Shown here: positions 45,385 to 55,662 of the stretch, one piece after another | How the letters are laid out: every line of letters begins with the position of its first letter | How positions within the stretch are numbered: position 1 is the first letter of the stretch | DNA from: Acinetobacter lwoffii | GTDB lineage: Bacteria > Pseudomonadota > Gammaproteobacteria > Pseudomonadales > Moraxellaceae | Reading direction: 5' to 3' | Length of the DNA stretch: 64,000 bases | Assembly: GCF_019048525.1 (NCBI RefSeq) | Contig: NZ_CP077369.1 | Location: forward strand, 2,852,001 to 2,916,000 | Notes under the pieces: generated by a model | Database searches by the model: none | What the model was told of the DNA's origin: nothing | What the model saw: the letters and a program-made list of their open reading frames with translations, nothing else | Translations under genes and position numbers: made by a program

Positions 45385-46590
45385 ATGAGCGTGACTATTG
45401 GTACTCCCCTTCAATCTTCTGCCTATAAAGTTCTATTATTGGGTTCTGGTGAACTGGGCAAGGAAGTGGTGATTTCACTACAACGCCTTGGAGTCGAAGT
45501 TCATGCTGCTGACCGTTATGATCATGCCCCTGCCATGCAGGTTGCGCATTATTCCTATACCTTGAATATGGCAGATGCTGTAGAACTCAAACAACTCATC
45601 AATCAAATCCAACCACATTTAATTGTTCCTGAAATTGAAGCGATTGCGACCGAAGTTCTGCTTGAAATAGAAGCCCAGAACATTGCTACAGTCATTCCTT
45701 CTGCTAAAGCCGTCAATCTGACCATGAACCGTGAAGGTATTCGTCGTCTGGCTGCGGAAGAACTCGGTCTGCCAACTTCAGCTTACCGTTTTGCCGACAG
45801 TTTAGAATCCTTCCGCGCGGCCTGTGACGATGTCGGCTATCCAAACTTTGTGAAACCGGTGATGTCATCTTCAGGCAAAGGTCAGTCTCGTGTTACCCGT
45901 TTTGATGAAGTCGATGCTGCCTGGGAATATGCGCAAACCGGTGGCCGGGTCAATCAGGGTACTGTGATTGTAGAATCACAAATTGACTTTGATTTTGAAA
46001 TTACCTTATTGACTGTTCGTGCAAAAAATCCAGAAACCGGCGAAATCGAAACGTCTTATTGCGACCCGATCGGACATCGTCAGGACTCAGGTGATTATGT
46101 GGAAAGCTGGCAGCCTCAACCGATGACTCCAGCCGCGCTGGAAGAATCCAAGCGCATTGCCAACAAGGTCACTACAGCACTTGGTGGCTGCGGAATCTTT
46201 GGAGTGGAACTCTTTGTAAAAGGCGACAAAGTATGGTTTAGTGAGGTTTCCCCACGTCCACACGATACTGGACTGGTGACTTTAGCCTCCCAATTTCAAA
46301 GTGAATTTGAGCTGCATGCACGTGCTATTTTAGGCTTGCCGGTGAATACTGCACGACATAGTGTGGCTGCCAGTGCGGTAATTTATGCTGGAGTAGATGG
46401 CCGTAATCTTTCATTTTCTGGCCTGAATCTTGCTTTAGCAGACGGCAATACCGATTTGCGCCTGTTTGGCAAACCAGAAGGTTTTAAACGTCGTCGTATG
46501 GGCGTTGCCACGGCACGTGCAGAAACTATTGAACAGGCACGTGAACTGGCCCTCCAGGTCGCCAACCAAGTTAGCGTCAACCAAAACTAA
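45385..46590 (+). CDS. purT: Formate-dependent phosphoribosylglycinamide formyltransferase
   Basis: A 401-aa ATP-grasp enzyme (E. coli PurT is 392 aa). The N-terminal [20 protein letters not shown], the ATP-grasp loop [13 protein letters not shown] and the metal-binding [17 protein letters not shown] are characteristic. It makes formyl-GAR from GAR, formate and ATP in purine synthesis. It is followed 26 bp later by glnD. Confidence 0.96.
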   Translation: MSVTIGTPLQSSAYKVLLLGSGELGKEVVISLQRLGVEVHAADRYDHAPAMQVAHYSYTLNMADAVELKQLINQIQPHLIVPEIEAIATEVLLEIEAQNIATVIPSAKAVNLTMNREGIRRLAAEELGLPTSAYRFADSLESFRAACDDVGYPNFVKPVMSSSGKGQSRVTRFDEVDAAWEYAQTGGRVNQGTVIVESQIDFDFEITLLTVRAKNPETGEIETSYCDPIGHRQDSGDYVESWQPQPMTPAALEESKRIANKVTTALGGCGIFGVELFVKGDKVWFSEVSPRPHDTGLVTLASQFQSEFELHARAILGLPVNTARHSVAASAVIYAGVDGRNLSFSGLNLALADGNTDLRLFGKPEGFKRRRMGVATARAETIEQARELALQVANQVSVNQN

Positions 46591-46616
46591 GCTGAAATAC
46601 CAACGGACGACTGTAC

Positions 46617-49289
46617 ATGATCAACACCCATCCACTGCTGAATTACGCTAAAAGCAACCATGACATTAAAGCCATCAATCAATGGCGCAGTGATGTCGAA
46701 AATCAGCTTCAGGAAAGTTTTGAAAATGGCCAGTCGATTCGGGATATTATTCTGGCGCGTTCCAACCTGATTGATGAAGCATTGCAGTTTCTCTGGCAGC
46801 ATGCCGAACTGGATCAAACTGATTTGGCCCTGTTTGCAGTCGGAGGCTATGGCCGTCGTGAAATGCTGCCTTATTCTGATGTCGACATCATGATCTTGTC
46901 AGAAGACGAGATTAACCCGGAACAGGAACAACTGATTTCTACATTCATTTCATCGCTTTGGGACGTGGGGAATTTCAAACCCGGTATCAGTGTCCGCACC
47001 ATCAATGAATGTGTCAATCAGGCCAGCAGTGATCTGACCGTCGCCACCACCCTGATCGAAGCCCGCCTGATTATTGGCAATGAAAACCTGTGCAAATGGC
47101 CACGTCGTATCGTGTCACGTACCTGGACTGACAAAACTTTTTTTGATGCCAAGATGGATGAGCAGCATAAACGCTATGCTCAGCACAACAATACCGAAAG
47201 CAATCTGGAACCGGATATTAAAAATGCGCCGGGTGGCATCCGTGATATCAACCAGATTGGCTGGATTGCCAAACGGCATTTCCGCGTCAATCGCATTTAT
47301 GATCTGGTACATCTCGGTTTTATTTCAGAATTTGAACTCGGTGTGCTTGAGGAAGCCGAAAGTTTCCTCTGGGAAATCCGTCATCACCTGCACCGCCTGA
47401 CCAAGCGCGATGAAAACCGCTTATTGTTCGATTATCAGCGTGATATTGCTGCCAAATTTGGCTATGTACGTGAAGAGGCGCATCATCCGAACTATCCAAT
47501 TGAACAGTTCATGAAGCGCTATTATCGCAGTGCACAGCAAGTGTCTACGCTGAACGAAATGCTGCTGGCCTATTTTAATGAATCGGTCATTACGCCACGT
47601 TTACCGCAATATGAACGCCAGATCGAAGAAATCAACCAGAACTTTAAACTGGTCGATGGCAAACTGGCTGTGCAGCATCACAAGATTTTCTCGGAAAATC
47701 CAAACGCAATTCTGGAAATTTTCTATTTACTAGCCAATCGTCCTGAGATCGAAGGTATTCGTGCGCGTACTTTACGCCTGCTGACCTTGGCTGGAAAACG
47801 CATTGATCAGGATTTTCGTGATAATCCGGTGCATCAGGCGCTATTTATGGCGATTATCCGTTCACCGCATCGACTCTACGATACTATGGTCGCGATGAAG
47901 CGTTATGGTGTGCTTGGAAATTACATCCCGGCCTTTGGACAGATTCTGGGACTGATGCAATATGACCTGTTCCATATCTATACGGTCGATGCACATACCT
48001 TATTGCTGCTGCGTAATTTAAACCGCTTTAAAGAACCTGAATTTGCCAAGGAATTTCCGGTGGTCAGTTCAGTGTTTCAGCGTCTGACCCGTCGTGACAT
48101 AGTCTATCTGGCAGCAATTTTCCATGATATTGCTAAAGGTCGTGGCGGTGACCACAGTGAACTCGGTGCCAGCGACGCGATTAAATTCTGCCGTAGCCAT
48201 GGCTTTACTGAACGCGAAAGTAATCTGGTGGCCTGGCTGATCCAAAATCATCTGATGATGTCGGTGACTGCCCAGAAAAAAGATATTTCCGATCCGGATG
48301 TGGTCAAAGAATTCGCCGAAAAAATGGGTGACATGGAACATCTGGACTATCTGTACACCCTGACAGTCGCCGATATTAACGCCACCAATCCGAAGCTGTG
48401 GAATACCTGGCGCGCTTCGCTGATGCGTCAACTATATACTCAGGCACGTGACGTAATCCGTTCTGGTCTGGGCCGTCCGGTTGATTATCAAATGCTGATT
48501 GAAGATACTAAATTTGCAGCCAGTGAACTTCTGGTTCAGGACTTCTCACTGGATGAGGTAGAAAAAGTCTGGCAGGAACTTGGTGATGACTATTTCCTCA
48601 AAGAAACAGCAGATGAAATTGCCTGGCATACCCGTGCCATTTTACAACACGGCGATAATCCTGCCCCACTGGTGCTGATGCGGGCGCACCGTAAATATGC
48701 GCAGGATGCGGTACAGATCTTTATTTATACGCAGGATCAACCCAACCTGTTTGCCACCACCGTGGCTATTCTGGATCGTATGAATCTGGATGTACAAGAC
48801 GCACGGATTATTACAGCGACTAAAGCCTTCAGTCTGGATACCTATGTAGTACTGGACCGTTTTGGTACCTTATTGACCGATCCGGAACGCGAAGCCACAG
48901 TGATTGAAGCTCTGAAAGATGCCTTGAGTCATTCTGATGAATATCCGGGCCTGATGCAGCGCCGGATTCCGCGTCAATTACGTCATTTCGATATTGAAAA
49001 TACAGTCGATATTAGTATCAATCCTGCCTTGAATCAAAATATGGTCGAAATCGCTACTCTCGATCATCCTGGTTTACTTGCCAAAATCGGTGGTTTATTT
49101 ATGATGCAAGGCCTGGATATCCACTCTGCCAAAATTGCCACACTTGGCGAACGTGCCGAAGATATATTCTTTGTTACCAAAAAAGATGGCAACCCTATGA
49201 CACCTGAAGAATCCGCCGAATTTGCAGCTGCACTTAAAACCGCGCTGGATGAAGCCTCTCATCAGGTTTGTAGTCAACACTCACATTAA
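46617..49289 (+). CDS. glnD: Bifunctional uridylyltransferase / uridylyl-removing enzyme
   Basis: An 890-aa protein. The nucleotidyltransferase domain has [19 protein letters not shown] (about residues 71-90). The HD domain carries [18 protein letters not shown] (about 500-517). Two C-terminal ACT domains follow (about residues 700-880). It modifies PII proteins according to glutamine, linking nitrogen status to the purine and urea catabolism seen earlier in the window. It is in an apparent purT-glnD-dapC unit. Confidence 0.97.
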   Translation: MINTHPLLNYAKSNHDIKAINQWRSDVENQLQESFENGQSIRDIILARSNLIDEALQFLWQHAELDQTDLALFAVGGYGRREMLPYSDVDIMILSEDEINPEQEQLISTFISSLWDVGNFKPGISVRTINECVNQASSDLTVATTLIEARLIIGNENLCKWPRRIVSRTWTDKTFFDAKMDEQHKRYAQHNNTESNLEPDIKNAPGGIRDINQIGWIAKRHFRVNRIYDLVHLGFISEFELGVLEEAESFLWEIRHHLHRLTKRDENRLLFDYQRDIAAKFGYVREEAHHPNYPIEQFMKRYYRSAQQVSTLNEMLLAYFNESVITPRLPQYERQIEEINQNFKLVDGKLAVQHHKIFSENPNAILEIFYLLANRPEIEGIRARTLRLLTLAGKRIDQDFRDNPVHQALFMAIIRSPHRLYDTMVAMKRYGVLGNYIPAFGQILGLMQYDLFHIYTVDAHTLLLLRNLNRFKEPEFAKEFPVVSSVFQRLTRRDIVYLAAIFHDIAKGRGGDHSELGASDAIKFCRSHGFTERESNLVAWLIQNHLMMSVTAQKKDISDPDVVKEFAEKMGDMEHLDYLYTLTVADINATNPKLWNTWRASLMRQLYTQARDVIRSGLGRPVDYQMLIEDTKFAASELLVQDFSLDEVEKVWQELGDDYFLKETADEIAWHTRAILQHGDNPAPLVLMRAHRKYAQDAVQIFIYTQDQPNLFATTVAILDRMNLDVQDARIITATKAFSLDTYVVLDRFGTLLTDPEREATVIEALKDALSHSDEYPGLMQRRIPRQLRHFDIENTVDISINPALNQNMVEIATLDHPGLLAKIGGLFMMQGLDIHSAKIATLGERAEDIFFVTKKDGNPMTPEESAEFAAALKTALDEASHQVCSQHSH

Positions 49290-49306
49290 AACGCGGTTAC
49301 TTATTC

Positions 49307-50476
49307 ATGAACTCTAGCTTGTCTCTACTGCATCCTTATCCGTTTGAAAAGTTAAATCAGCTTTTTGCGGATATCCAGCCTGCAAATATGCCTTTAATTC
49401 CCCTGTCGATTGGCGAACCAAAGCATCCTGCACCGGAGTTTGTGAAACAAGCGATTATCGATAACTTTAAACATTTATCGACGTATCCCAACAGTAAAGG
49501 CCTGCCTGAGCTACGTGAAAGTATTGCCCAATGGCTGACACGCCGTTTTAAGCTCAATAGCATTAGTACAGACAGCAATATCCTGCCTGTTTCCGGTACG
49601 CGTGAAGCGATTTTCTCGTTTGTACAGGCTTTGGTGAATCGGGAAGAGGCACCTTATGTAGTCATGCCGAATCCGTTTTACCAGATTTATGAAGGTGCAA
49701 CACTGCTCGCAGGTGCCAAACCTTATTTCATCAACTGTACTGAGGAGAACAATTACCTTGGTGATTTTGATGCTGTGCCGGCAGAAGTCTGGGAAAAGAC
49801 CACGCTATTATTTGTCTGTACCCCAGGCAATCCAACCGGTGCAGTGCTGTCCAAAGAACAGTTTAAAAAACTGATTGCCCTGTCGGATCAATACAACTTT
49901 GTGATTGCTTCAGACGAATGCTATTCGGAACTGTGGTTTGATCAGGCACCTGTAGGTTTACTGGAAGTTTGTGCTGAAATTGGCCGGGATGACTATAAAA
50001 ACTGTGTGGTGTTCCATTCACTGTCTAAACGTTCTAACCTCCCGGGCATGCGTTCAGGTTTTGTTGCTGGTGATGCCAGCCTGTTAAAACCTTATTTGCA
50101 ATATCGTACTTACCACGGTGCGGCGATGCCGGTTCAGCACCAGTTAGCTTCAATTGCTGCCTGGGATGATGAAGCACATGTGGAAGAAAACCGGGTGCAA
50201 TACCGTGCCAAGTTTGATTTATTCCAGCAAGAACTCGGTCATCTGCTGCCACTCAAAAAACCGGATGCAGGTTTCTATTACTGGTTAAAAGTCGACAATG
50301 ATGAAGCCTTTGCCAAACATTTGATGGAAGAAGCACATATTAAAGTTCTTCCGGGTCGTTATTTATCCCGCGATACTGAACAGGGTAATCCGGGTGAAAA
50401 TCATGTACGTCTAGCACTTGTGGCCGATCTGGCGCAATGTGAAGAAGTCATTCAACGCCTGAAAGCCATTCTCTAA
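49307..50476 (+). CDS. dapC: Succinyldiaminopimelate transaminase
   Basis: A 389-aa fold-type I aminotransferase with the PLP lysine in HSLSKRSNLPGMRSGF. The start LHPYPFEKLNQLFADI and IGEPKHPAPEFV match DapC of lysine synthesis. The glnD-dapC pairing is common in Pseudomonas-like gammaproteobacteria. It begins 17 bp after glnD. Confidence 0.93.
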   Translation: MNSSLSLLHPYPFEKLNQLFADIQPANMPLIPLSIGEPKHPAPEFVKQAIIDNFKHLSTYPNSKGLPELRESIAQWLTRRFKLNSISTDSNILPVSGTREAIFSFVQALVNREEAPYVVMPNPFYQIYEGATLLAGAKPYFINCTEENNYLGDFDAVPAEVWEKTTLLFVCTPGNPTGAVLSKEQFKKLIALSDQYNFVIASDECYSELWFDQAPVGLLEVCAEIGRDDYKNCVVFHSLSKRSNLPGMRSGFVAGDASLLKPYLQYRTYHGAAMPVQHQLASIAAWDDEAHVEENRVQYRAKFDLFQQELGHLLPLKKPDAGFYYWLKVDNDEAFAKHLMEEAHIKVLPGRYLSRDTEQGNPGENHVRLALVADLAQCEEVIQRLKAIL

Positions 50477-50491
50477 GTTTTAATCATGATT

Positions 50492-50522
50492 AAAAAACCC
50501 ACTGAATTGAAGTGGGTTTTTT
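50492..50522 (+). terminator. Terminator after dapC
   Basis: AAAAAACCCACT-(7)-AGTGGGTTTTTT. Confidence 0.9.
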
Positions 50523-50578
50523 AATTGAAATCAGATGAGTTCTATTTTTATCTCATACTGATAAAATAACACAGAGTA

Positions 50579-51055
50579 TTACAACACTTTTGCAATTTCA
50601 TCCTCAAGATCTTCAGGCTTGGTGGTCGGAGCAAAACGGTTCAATACCTTGCCATCACGTCCGATTAGGAACTTGGTAAAATTCCATTTAATTCCATTGC
50701 CTAAAATACCTTTGGAATTATTGGTTAAATAGCGAAAAATGGCGTGCGCTTCAGGGCCTTTGACATCTACCTTGGAAAACATCGGGAAAGATACCCCGTA
50801 ATTCTTCTGGCAAAATTCACCAATCTGTTCATTGGAACCCGGATCTTGGCCGCCAAACTGGTTACATGGAAATCCCAAAATTTCCAGACCTTGATCTTTA
50901 TATTTTTCGTAAAGTTTTTCTAATCCTGAAAACTGTGGGGTAAAACCACACTTACTCGCTGTATTGACGATCAAAAGTACCTTGCCTTCATAATCTGCAA
51001 GTGGCTTGCTTTTGCCATCTAACAATTCAGCTTCGAACTGATAAATGTTAGTCAT
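50579..51055 (-). CDS. Glutathione peroxidase (BtuE-like)
   Basis: A 158-aa thioredoxin-fold peroxidase. The peroxidatic Cys is in [13 protein letters not shown], with Gln in NQFGGQDPG and Trp/Asn in [10 protein letters not shown] forming the catalytic tetrad. Cys replaces selenocysteine, as in most bacterial members, which are often thioredoxin-dependent. It overlaps msrB by 4 bp, so the two oxidative-stress enzymes are coupled. Confidence 0.93.
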   Translation of the reverse strand: MTNIYQFEAELLDGKSKPLADYEGKVLLIVNTASKCGFTPQFSGLEKLYEKYKDQGLEILGFPCNQFGGQDPGSNEQIGEFCQKNYGVSFPMFSKVDVKGPEAHAIFRYLTNNSKGILGNGIKWNFTKFLIGRDGKVLNRFAPTTKPEDLEDEIAKVL

Positions 51056-51471
51056 GGATAGGTTTCCTCATCATTTTTTTCTTGTGTTTCTAAGTCTAGA
51101 GAAGCCGAGTTGACACAATAACGTAAGCCCGTCGGTTCTGGACCATCCGGGAAAACATGCCCTAAATGTGCGTCACAATGATGACAAACTATCTCAGTTC
51201 TGACCATTCCGTGTGAAGTATCAGGTAATTCTTCTACTACTGAACTGCTGACGGGACGGTAGAAACTTGGCCAGCCACAGCCGCTGTCATACTTGGTCTC
51301 AGAAGAGAACAGTGGCGTGCCGCAGCAACGACATACATAAGTGCCATCTTGCTTGGTATTCCAGTATTTTCCAGTAAATGCCGGCTCGGTTCCCTTCTCG
51401 CGCGTAATGCGAAACTCCTCAGGTGATAACTCTCTTTGCCATTCCCGGTCTGATTTATTGAGTTTTCCCAT
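51052..51471 (-). CDS. msrB: Peptide methionine-(R)-sulfoxide reductase
   Basis: A 139-aa MsrB with the zinc ligands CRCC and [10 protein letters not shown], the substrate motif [11 protein letters not shown] and the catalytic Cys in [10 protein letters not shown]. The ATG at 51471 is preferred over a GTG at 51477. It repairs oxidised methionine and is co-transcribed with the glutathione peroxidase. Confidence 0.95.
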   Translation of the reverse strand: MGKLNKSDREWQRELSPEEFRITREKGTEPAFTGKYWNTKQDGTYVCRCCGTPLFSSETKYDSGCGWPSFYRPVSSSVVEELPDTSHGMVRTEIVCHHCDAHLGHVFPDGPEPTGLRYCVNSASLDLETQEKNDEETYP

Positions 51472-51699
51472 GATCACATACCTTTTTATCTTGCTATTTA
51501 AAATAGGATAATCCTATATTTACGTGATTCATTTTAAAAATTCTAGTCTTTATTCAACATTTTACAAAAGACATATAATGCCCAAAAAAGCAAAAAGAAA
51601 GCAAATATAAAAATAAAAGTAAGCAATTTTTACATTAAATGTTTTTTAGTGAGCAAATTTAATGGTATTCTTAGCTCTAAATTTGCTCAGGATTAAAAA

Positions 51700-53130
51700 A
51701 TGTCGCAAAAAAAGAGCGTAATTTTTAAAAATCTGCTGCCTGTGATCAAACAATATCAGCAGCTTGGATTTACGCATGAAAAAATTGTTGCACTACTTCG
51801 AGATGAACATGATCTCGATCTAGTCACAACTGAGACATTTAAAAGTTATTTATATCGTTATGCAAAAGTGACCTCCACTCCTTCCGAGAACATCAAAATG
51901 CCGAACACTTTCCAAACCCCTCGCGAGATCAAGAAATCATCTAAGCTCGAGCATGTATGCTACGACATTCGCGGACCTGTGTTACGAGCGGCCATCGAGA
52001 TGGAAGAAGCCGGTCACAAAATTATCAAATTAAATATTGGTAACCCTGCCCCATTCGGTTTTGAAGCCCCACAAGAAATTATCAACGATGTGGCTTTAAA
52101 CCTGTCGAATGCGATTGGCTATACCGATTCCAAAGGGATTTTCCCGGCGCGTAAGGCGATCTGTCAGTATTATCAGCAAAAAGGCATTCTAGATATGCAC
52201 GTCAATGACGTCTATATCGGTAATGGTGTGTCTGAACTGATCGTGATGGCCATGCAGGGTCTGCTGGATGATGGCGATGAAATGCTGATTCCAATGCCGG
52301 ATTATCCACTCTGGACGGCAGCAGTGAATCTGTCTGGCGGTACTGCGATTCATTATAAATGTGATGAAGAAAATCACTGGTATCCAGATATTGCTGATAT
52401 GGAAAGCAAAATCACGCCGAATACGCGTGGTATTGTGATTATCAACCCGAATAACCCGACCGGTTCGGTTTACCCACGTCATGTGTTGCAACAAATCGTC
52501 GACTTGGCCAAGAAATATGACCTGATTTTATTTGCTGACGAAATCTACGACAAAATTATTTACGATGGGATTGAGCATGTTGCTGTAGCAGCTCTGGCTG
52601 GCGATCAGCTCTGTGTTTCGTTTAACGGTTTATCTAAAGCCTATCGTATTGCTGGTTTCCGTTCCGGCTGGATGGCCATTACCGGCAATAAAGCACGTGC
52701 AGCAGACTATATCGAAGGTCTGGATATGCTTGCATCGATGCGTCTGTGTGCCAACCATCAGGCACAATATGCAATTCAGACTGCACTGGGCGGTTATCAG
52801 TCAATTAACGACCTGATTCGTCCGGGTGGGCGTTTATATGAACAGCGCAATATTGCCTGGGAAATGCTGAACGAGATTCCAGGTGTGTCTTGTGTCAAAC
52901 CTGAAGGCGCAATGTATTGCTTCCCGAAACTGGATCCGAATGTGTATCCAATTCAGGATGATGAAAAACTGATGCTGGATTTGTTACGTGCAGAGAAAGT
53001 ACTTCTGGTTCAAGGGACAGGCTTTAACTGGCCAACACCGGATCATTTCCGTGTAGTGTTCCTGCCGGCTGAAAATGAACTGCGTGAAGCCATTACCCGT
53101 GTTGGCCGTTTCTTGGCCAAGATACGTTAA
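51700..53130 (+). CDS. alaA: Alanine aminotransferase AlaA with an extra N-terminal domain
   Basis: From about residue 75 (KSSKLEHVCYDIRGPVLRAA) the protein matches E. coli AlaA to the end, with NPNNPTGSVY and the PLP lysine in FNGLSKAYRIAGFRSGW. It makes alanine from pyruvate and glutamate. The 476 aa exceed E. coli AlaA (405) by an N-terminal segment of about 70 residues (LLPVIKQYQQLGFTHEKIVA, then TFKSYLYRYAK) that resembles small HTH domains of the KfrA/TraK-like sort. The ribosome site CAGGA with 8-nt spacing before 51700 supports translation of the extension. Confidence 0.92.
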   Translation: MSQKKSVIFKNLLPVIKQYQQLGFTHEKIVALLRDEHDLDLVTTETFKSYLYRYAKVTSTPSENIKMPNTFQTPREIKKSSKLEHVCYDIRGPVLRAAIEMEEAGHKIIKLNIGNPAPFGFEAPQEIINDVALNLSNAIGYTDSKGIFPARKAICQYYQQKGILDMHVNDVYIGNGVSELIVMAMQGLLDDGDEMLIPMPDYPLWTAAVNLSGGTAIHYKCDEENHWYPDIADMESKITPNTRGIVIINPNNPTGSVYPRHVLQQIVDLAKKYDLILFADEIYDKIIYDGIEHVAVAALAGDQLCVSFNGLSKAYRIAGFRSGWMAITGNKARAADYIEGLDMLASMRLCANHQAQYAIQTALGGYQSINDLIRPGGRLYEQRNIAWEMLNEIPGVSCVKPEGAMYCFPKLDPNVYPIQDDEKLMLDLLRAEKVLLVQGTGFNWPTPDHFRVVFLPAENELREAITRVGRFLAKIR

Positions 53131-53149
53131 TTCTTGAAATAGACAATAT

Positions 53150-53177
53150 AAAAAACCGCGTTGAGACGCGGTTTTTT
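53150..53177 (+). terminator. Terminator after alaA
   Basis: AAAAAACCGCGT-(5)-ACGCGGTTTTTT. Confidence 0.9.
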
Positions 53178-53331
53178 ATTTCTATGAAAAAATTCAGGCT
53201 TTTGACTGATGAAATCTTAAAAATCTTACCGGTTTCTTTGAGCAAATTTCTGCACTCAATGGTTTCTTTTCAGGCAATTTTTCCCTTTATTATGAAGATT
53301 CATGTTATTTTTTGACCAAACATAAAATTCC

Positions 53332-54555
53332 ATGAGTACACGGATGTCCTCAAACACAATCAAGCTCAGCCTGTTTCTTTGTCTTAGTATGTGCTTGGGC
53401 ATTGGCATTCTTCGCTTTTCTTATACCGCACTGTTACCTGGCACACGCGAAGCCTTTGGCTGGAGTACAGATTTTGCCAGCCTTTTGGGCAGTGCCAATT
53501 TGCTGGGTTATTTAATCGGTGCATTTACGGCCATGCGCCTGCCTCAAGACCGCAGCATGAGTACCTATATTCAAATTTCAGCCTTTGCCGGCATGTTCAG
53601 CCTGATGTGCTGTGCATTTTCTGGTTTTTCTGAAGTATGGTATATCGCTTGGCGGATTATTTCCGGGATCAGCGGTGGACTGATGATGATCTTATCGCCG
53701 AGTGTGGTTGCACAGTGCTGTGAACTTCAAGACCGTCTTAAAATCAACTTTATTGGTTTTAGCGGAATTGGACTAGGCGTTTTAATTGCGACCCTGTTTC
53801 TGCCTTATCTGGATCAAATTTCCATACAGACGGCCTGGCTAATCTTATGTGGTTTTGCTTTGCTTATCTGTATCGTTTTAAGTTTACTGATTCAGAAATT
53901 TAAGCCGTATTTGTCCGCACAAGCCCCTTCGGTTATCTCTACTCTATCTTTGAATAGCGTCTTTTATAGTTTATTGACGGTTTACGCCTGTAGTGCTTTC
54001 GCCTATATACCACATTCACTCTTCTGGATTGATTATTTAAGCCAGCAGTTGGGATTGAGCTTGTTCTGGATTAATTTCAACTGGATTCTGTATGGACTAG
54101 GTAGTGCTTTAGGCGCCTTGAGTGCTTATGCACTGGCCAGAAAATGGGGTAATTTTGCTGCCCTGAAAATTCTTTATAGTCTTTATATTATGGCTATTTT
54201 TATTGCGACTCTAGATGCCAGTCCATTGCTCACTTTTAACTCTTCCTTTTTCACTGGGATGCTAAATCCGGCTGTGGTCTTCCTGACCTCCTATACCATT
54301 TTGCAACTGTATGGACTGGCTTATAAAAAGCTCTGGAGTATTGCTACCTTGTGTTTTGCCTCGATTCAGCTGATCGGTGGACTCAGCTTTAGTGCGCTGC
54401 AATATTTTGGATTGAGCTATCATCAACAGTTCATACTGGCCACATTGGTTCTTTTATTAGGAACATTGCAATTGTTCTGGTGTACACGTCCTGCCAGACT
54501 CAAGCCTGAACAACAAACTCAGCCAGTGTCTGCTCATGGAGAAGGAACTAAATAA
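53332..54555 (+). CDS. MFS transporter, YbfB/YjiJ-like
   Basis: A 407-aa protein with about 12 hydrophobic segments and the start LSMCLGIGILRFSYTALLPG, resembling the YbfB/YjiJ family. The substrate is unknown. Its 3' end overlaps the convergent LytM-type lipoprotein gene by 22 bp. Confidence 0.82.
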   Translation: MSTRMSSNTIKLSLFLCLSMCLGIGILRFSYTALLPGTREAFGWSTDFASLLGSANLLGYLIGAFTAMRLPQDRSMSTYIQISAFAGMFSLMCCAFSGFSEVWYIAWRIISGISGGLMMILSPSVVAQCCELQDRLKINFIGFSGIGLGVLIATLFLPYLDQISIQTAWLILCGFALLICIVLSLLIQKFKPYLSAQAPSVISTLSLNSVFYSLLTVYACSAFAYIPHSLFWIDYLSQQLGLSLFWINFNWILYGLGSALGALSAYALARKWGNFAALKILYSLYIMAIFIATLDASPLLTFNSSFFTGMLNPAVVFLTSYTILQLYGLAYKKLWSIATLCFASIQLIGGLSFSALQYFGLSYHQQFILATLVLLLGTLQLFWCTRPARLKPEQQTQPVSAHGEGTK

Positions 54556-55094
54556 GGATAAGGATTGGTTGCTCCTTGCCCACCCAGATAAATCCCATAA
54601 TGTAAATGCGGTGGGGTATTTTTAGCATTGCCCGTATTACCCACATAAGCGATGACTTCACCTGCTTCGACCCAGTCGCCTTCCTGAATATCCGCTGCAT
54701 AATCATCCAGATGTGCATAATAATGCTGACTCATATTGGGGCCAGTCACCCAGATAATTTTTCCACCCAGATTATTGGTGCCAATCCTACGCACAATCCC
54801 TTGGGTCGCGCTAAATACTGGCGTACCACGTTTGGCAAAAATATCCGTCCCTTCGTGTTTACGACCTGCACTACGCGCTGCTCCCCAAGTATCATTAATT
54901 TGGCCAACTCTGACGCCTTCAACCGGAATCTGTAGCGGAGCTTCTAACTTGGTTCTCTGTAATTGCCAATATAGATAAGGGCTTTTCCAACCGGCTGCTT
55001 CACCTGAAGGCGGTGGCTGACAGGCAGTTAGTAAAAAACCTATAGATAACAGTAAGTTTATAATCCGAAGAAATTTCACCAATATTCGCATCAA
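54534..55094 (-). CDS. M23 (LytM) metallopeptidase-like lipoprotein
   Basis: A 186-aa protein with a lipoprotein signal (IINLLLSIGFLLTAC). The M23 zinc motifs are complete: H in RKHEGTDIF (HxxxD) and HLHYG near the C-terminus, with YYAHLDD. It is probably an outer-membrane-anchored peptidoglycan endopeptidase or amidase activator. Confidence 0.88.
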   Translation of the reverse strand: MMRILVKFLRIINLLLSIGFLLTACQPPPSGEAAGWKSPYLYWQLQRTKLEAPLQIPVEGVRVGQINDTWGAARSAGRKHEGTDIFAKRGTPVFSATQGIVRRIGTNNLGGKIIWVTGPNMSQHYYAHLDDYAADIQEGDWVEAGEVIAYVGNTGNAKNTPPHLHYGIYLGGQGATNPYPYLVPSP

Positions 55095-55183
55095 ATTAAA
55101 TAGATGACTTTTATCTTAATCATCACGGCCTAATTTAAAGTCACAATCCTGTTATTTTTAGTGATGATTTTATATTAGCCTCC

Positions 55184-55220
55184 AAATAACAAAACCCTCA
55201 AATGAGGGTTTTGTTATTTC
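55184..55220 (-). terminator. Terminator after the 42-aa basic protein gene
   Basis: AAATAACAAAACCCTC-AAAT-GAGGGTTTTGTTATTT, a 16-bp perfect stem. Confidence 0.8.
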
Positions 55221-55234
55221 AGGTGGATAGGAGA

Positions 55235-55363
55235 TTATCTACGTTTTTTAGCACGAGATGGTTTCGATGGTTGTTGTTGTTGCTGTTGCTGCTCTTCATT
55301 CTGAGCATTGTCCTGCTTATCTTTTTGTTGGACCTGCTTATGTCTCGCTTTAGCTTTAGCCAT
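55235..55363 (-). CDS. Small basic Gln-rich protein (42 aa)
   Basis: MAKAKARHKQVQQKDKQDNA is followed by a Glu-Glu-Gln(7) tract and PSKPSRAKKRR. It has no hydrophobic segment and a strong positive charge at both ends, suggesting nucleic-acid or ribosome binding. The ribosome site AAAGGAG with 8-nt spacing and a strong terminator right after the stop argue that it is a real, separately transcribed gene. Family unknown to me. Confidence 0.7.
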   Translation of the reverse strand: MAKAKARHKQVQQKDKQDNAQNEEQQQQQQQPSKPSRAKKRR

Positions 55364-55616
55364 GATTTACTCCTTTGGAGAAACGTCTCTATATCACTGG
55401 AAGTTCCATTCATCACTGTAACGTTTATACAAAATAAGCCAATCGCTGAGCTGTATCCAAATACGTCAATGTAATACAAGCTTTAGTAAGTCGTTCAGCT
55501 TAGAACGAATCATTTCTAGGCTCATTACACTTCTTACATGATCTTGCAGCCTGATACTTATTTTAACGTTTAGCTCTTATCTGTTCAGACTTTGCCTGGA
55601 AATAAAACTATAAAAA

Positions 55617-55639
55617 AACCCGCAATTACTACGGGCTTT
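55617..55639 (-). terminator. Terminator after icd
   Basis: AAGCCCGTAGTAATTGCGGGTT on the minus strand followed by TTTTT. Confidence 0.7.
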
Positions 55640-55662
55640 AACTCATAAATTGCTTCGCAATT

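Noticed and set aside
55202..55479. Frames of 90 aa (plus) and 86 aa (minus) around 55200-55480
   Set aside because: The minus-strand 42-aa frame at 55235-55363 has the ribosome site and terminator; the longer frames have neither.
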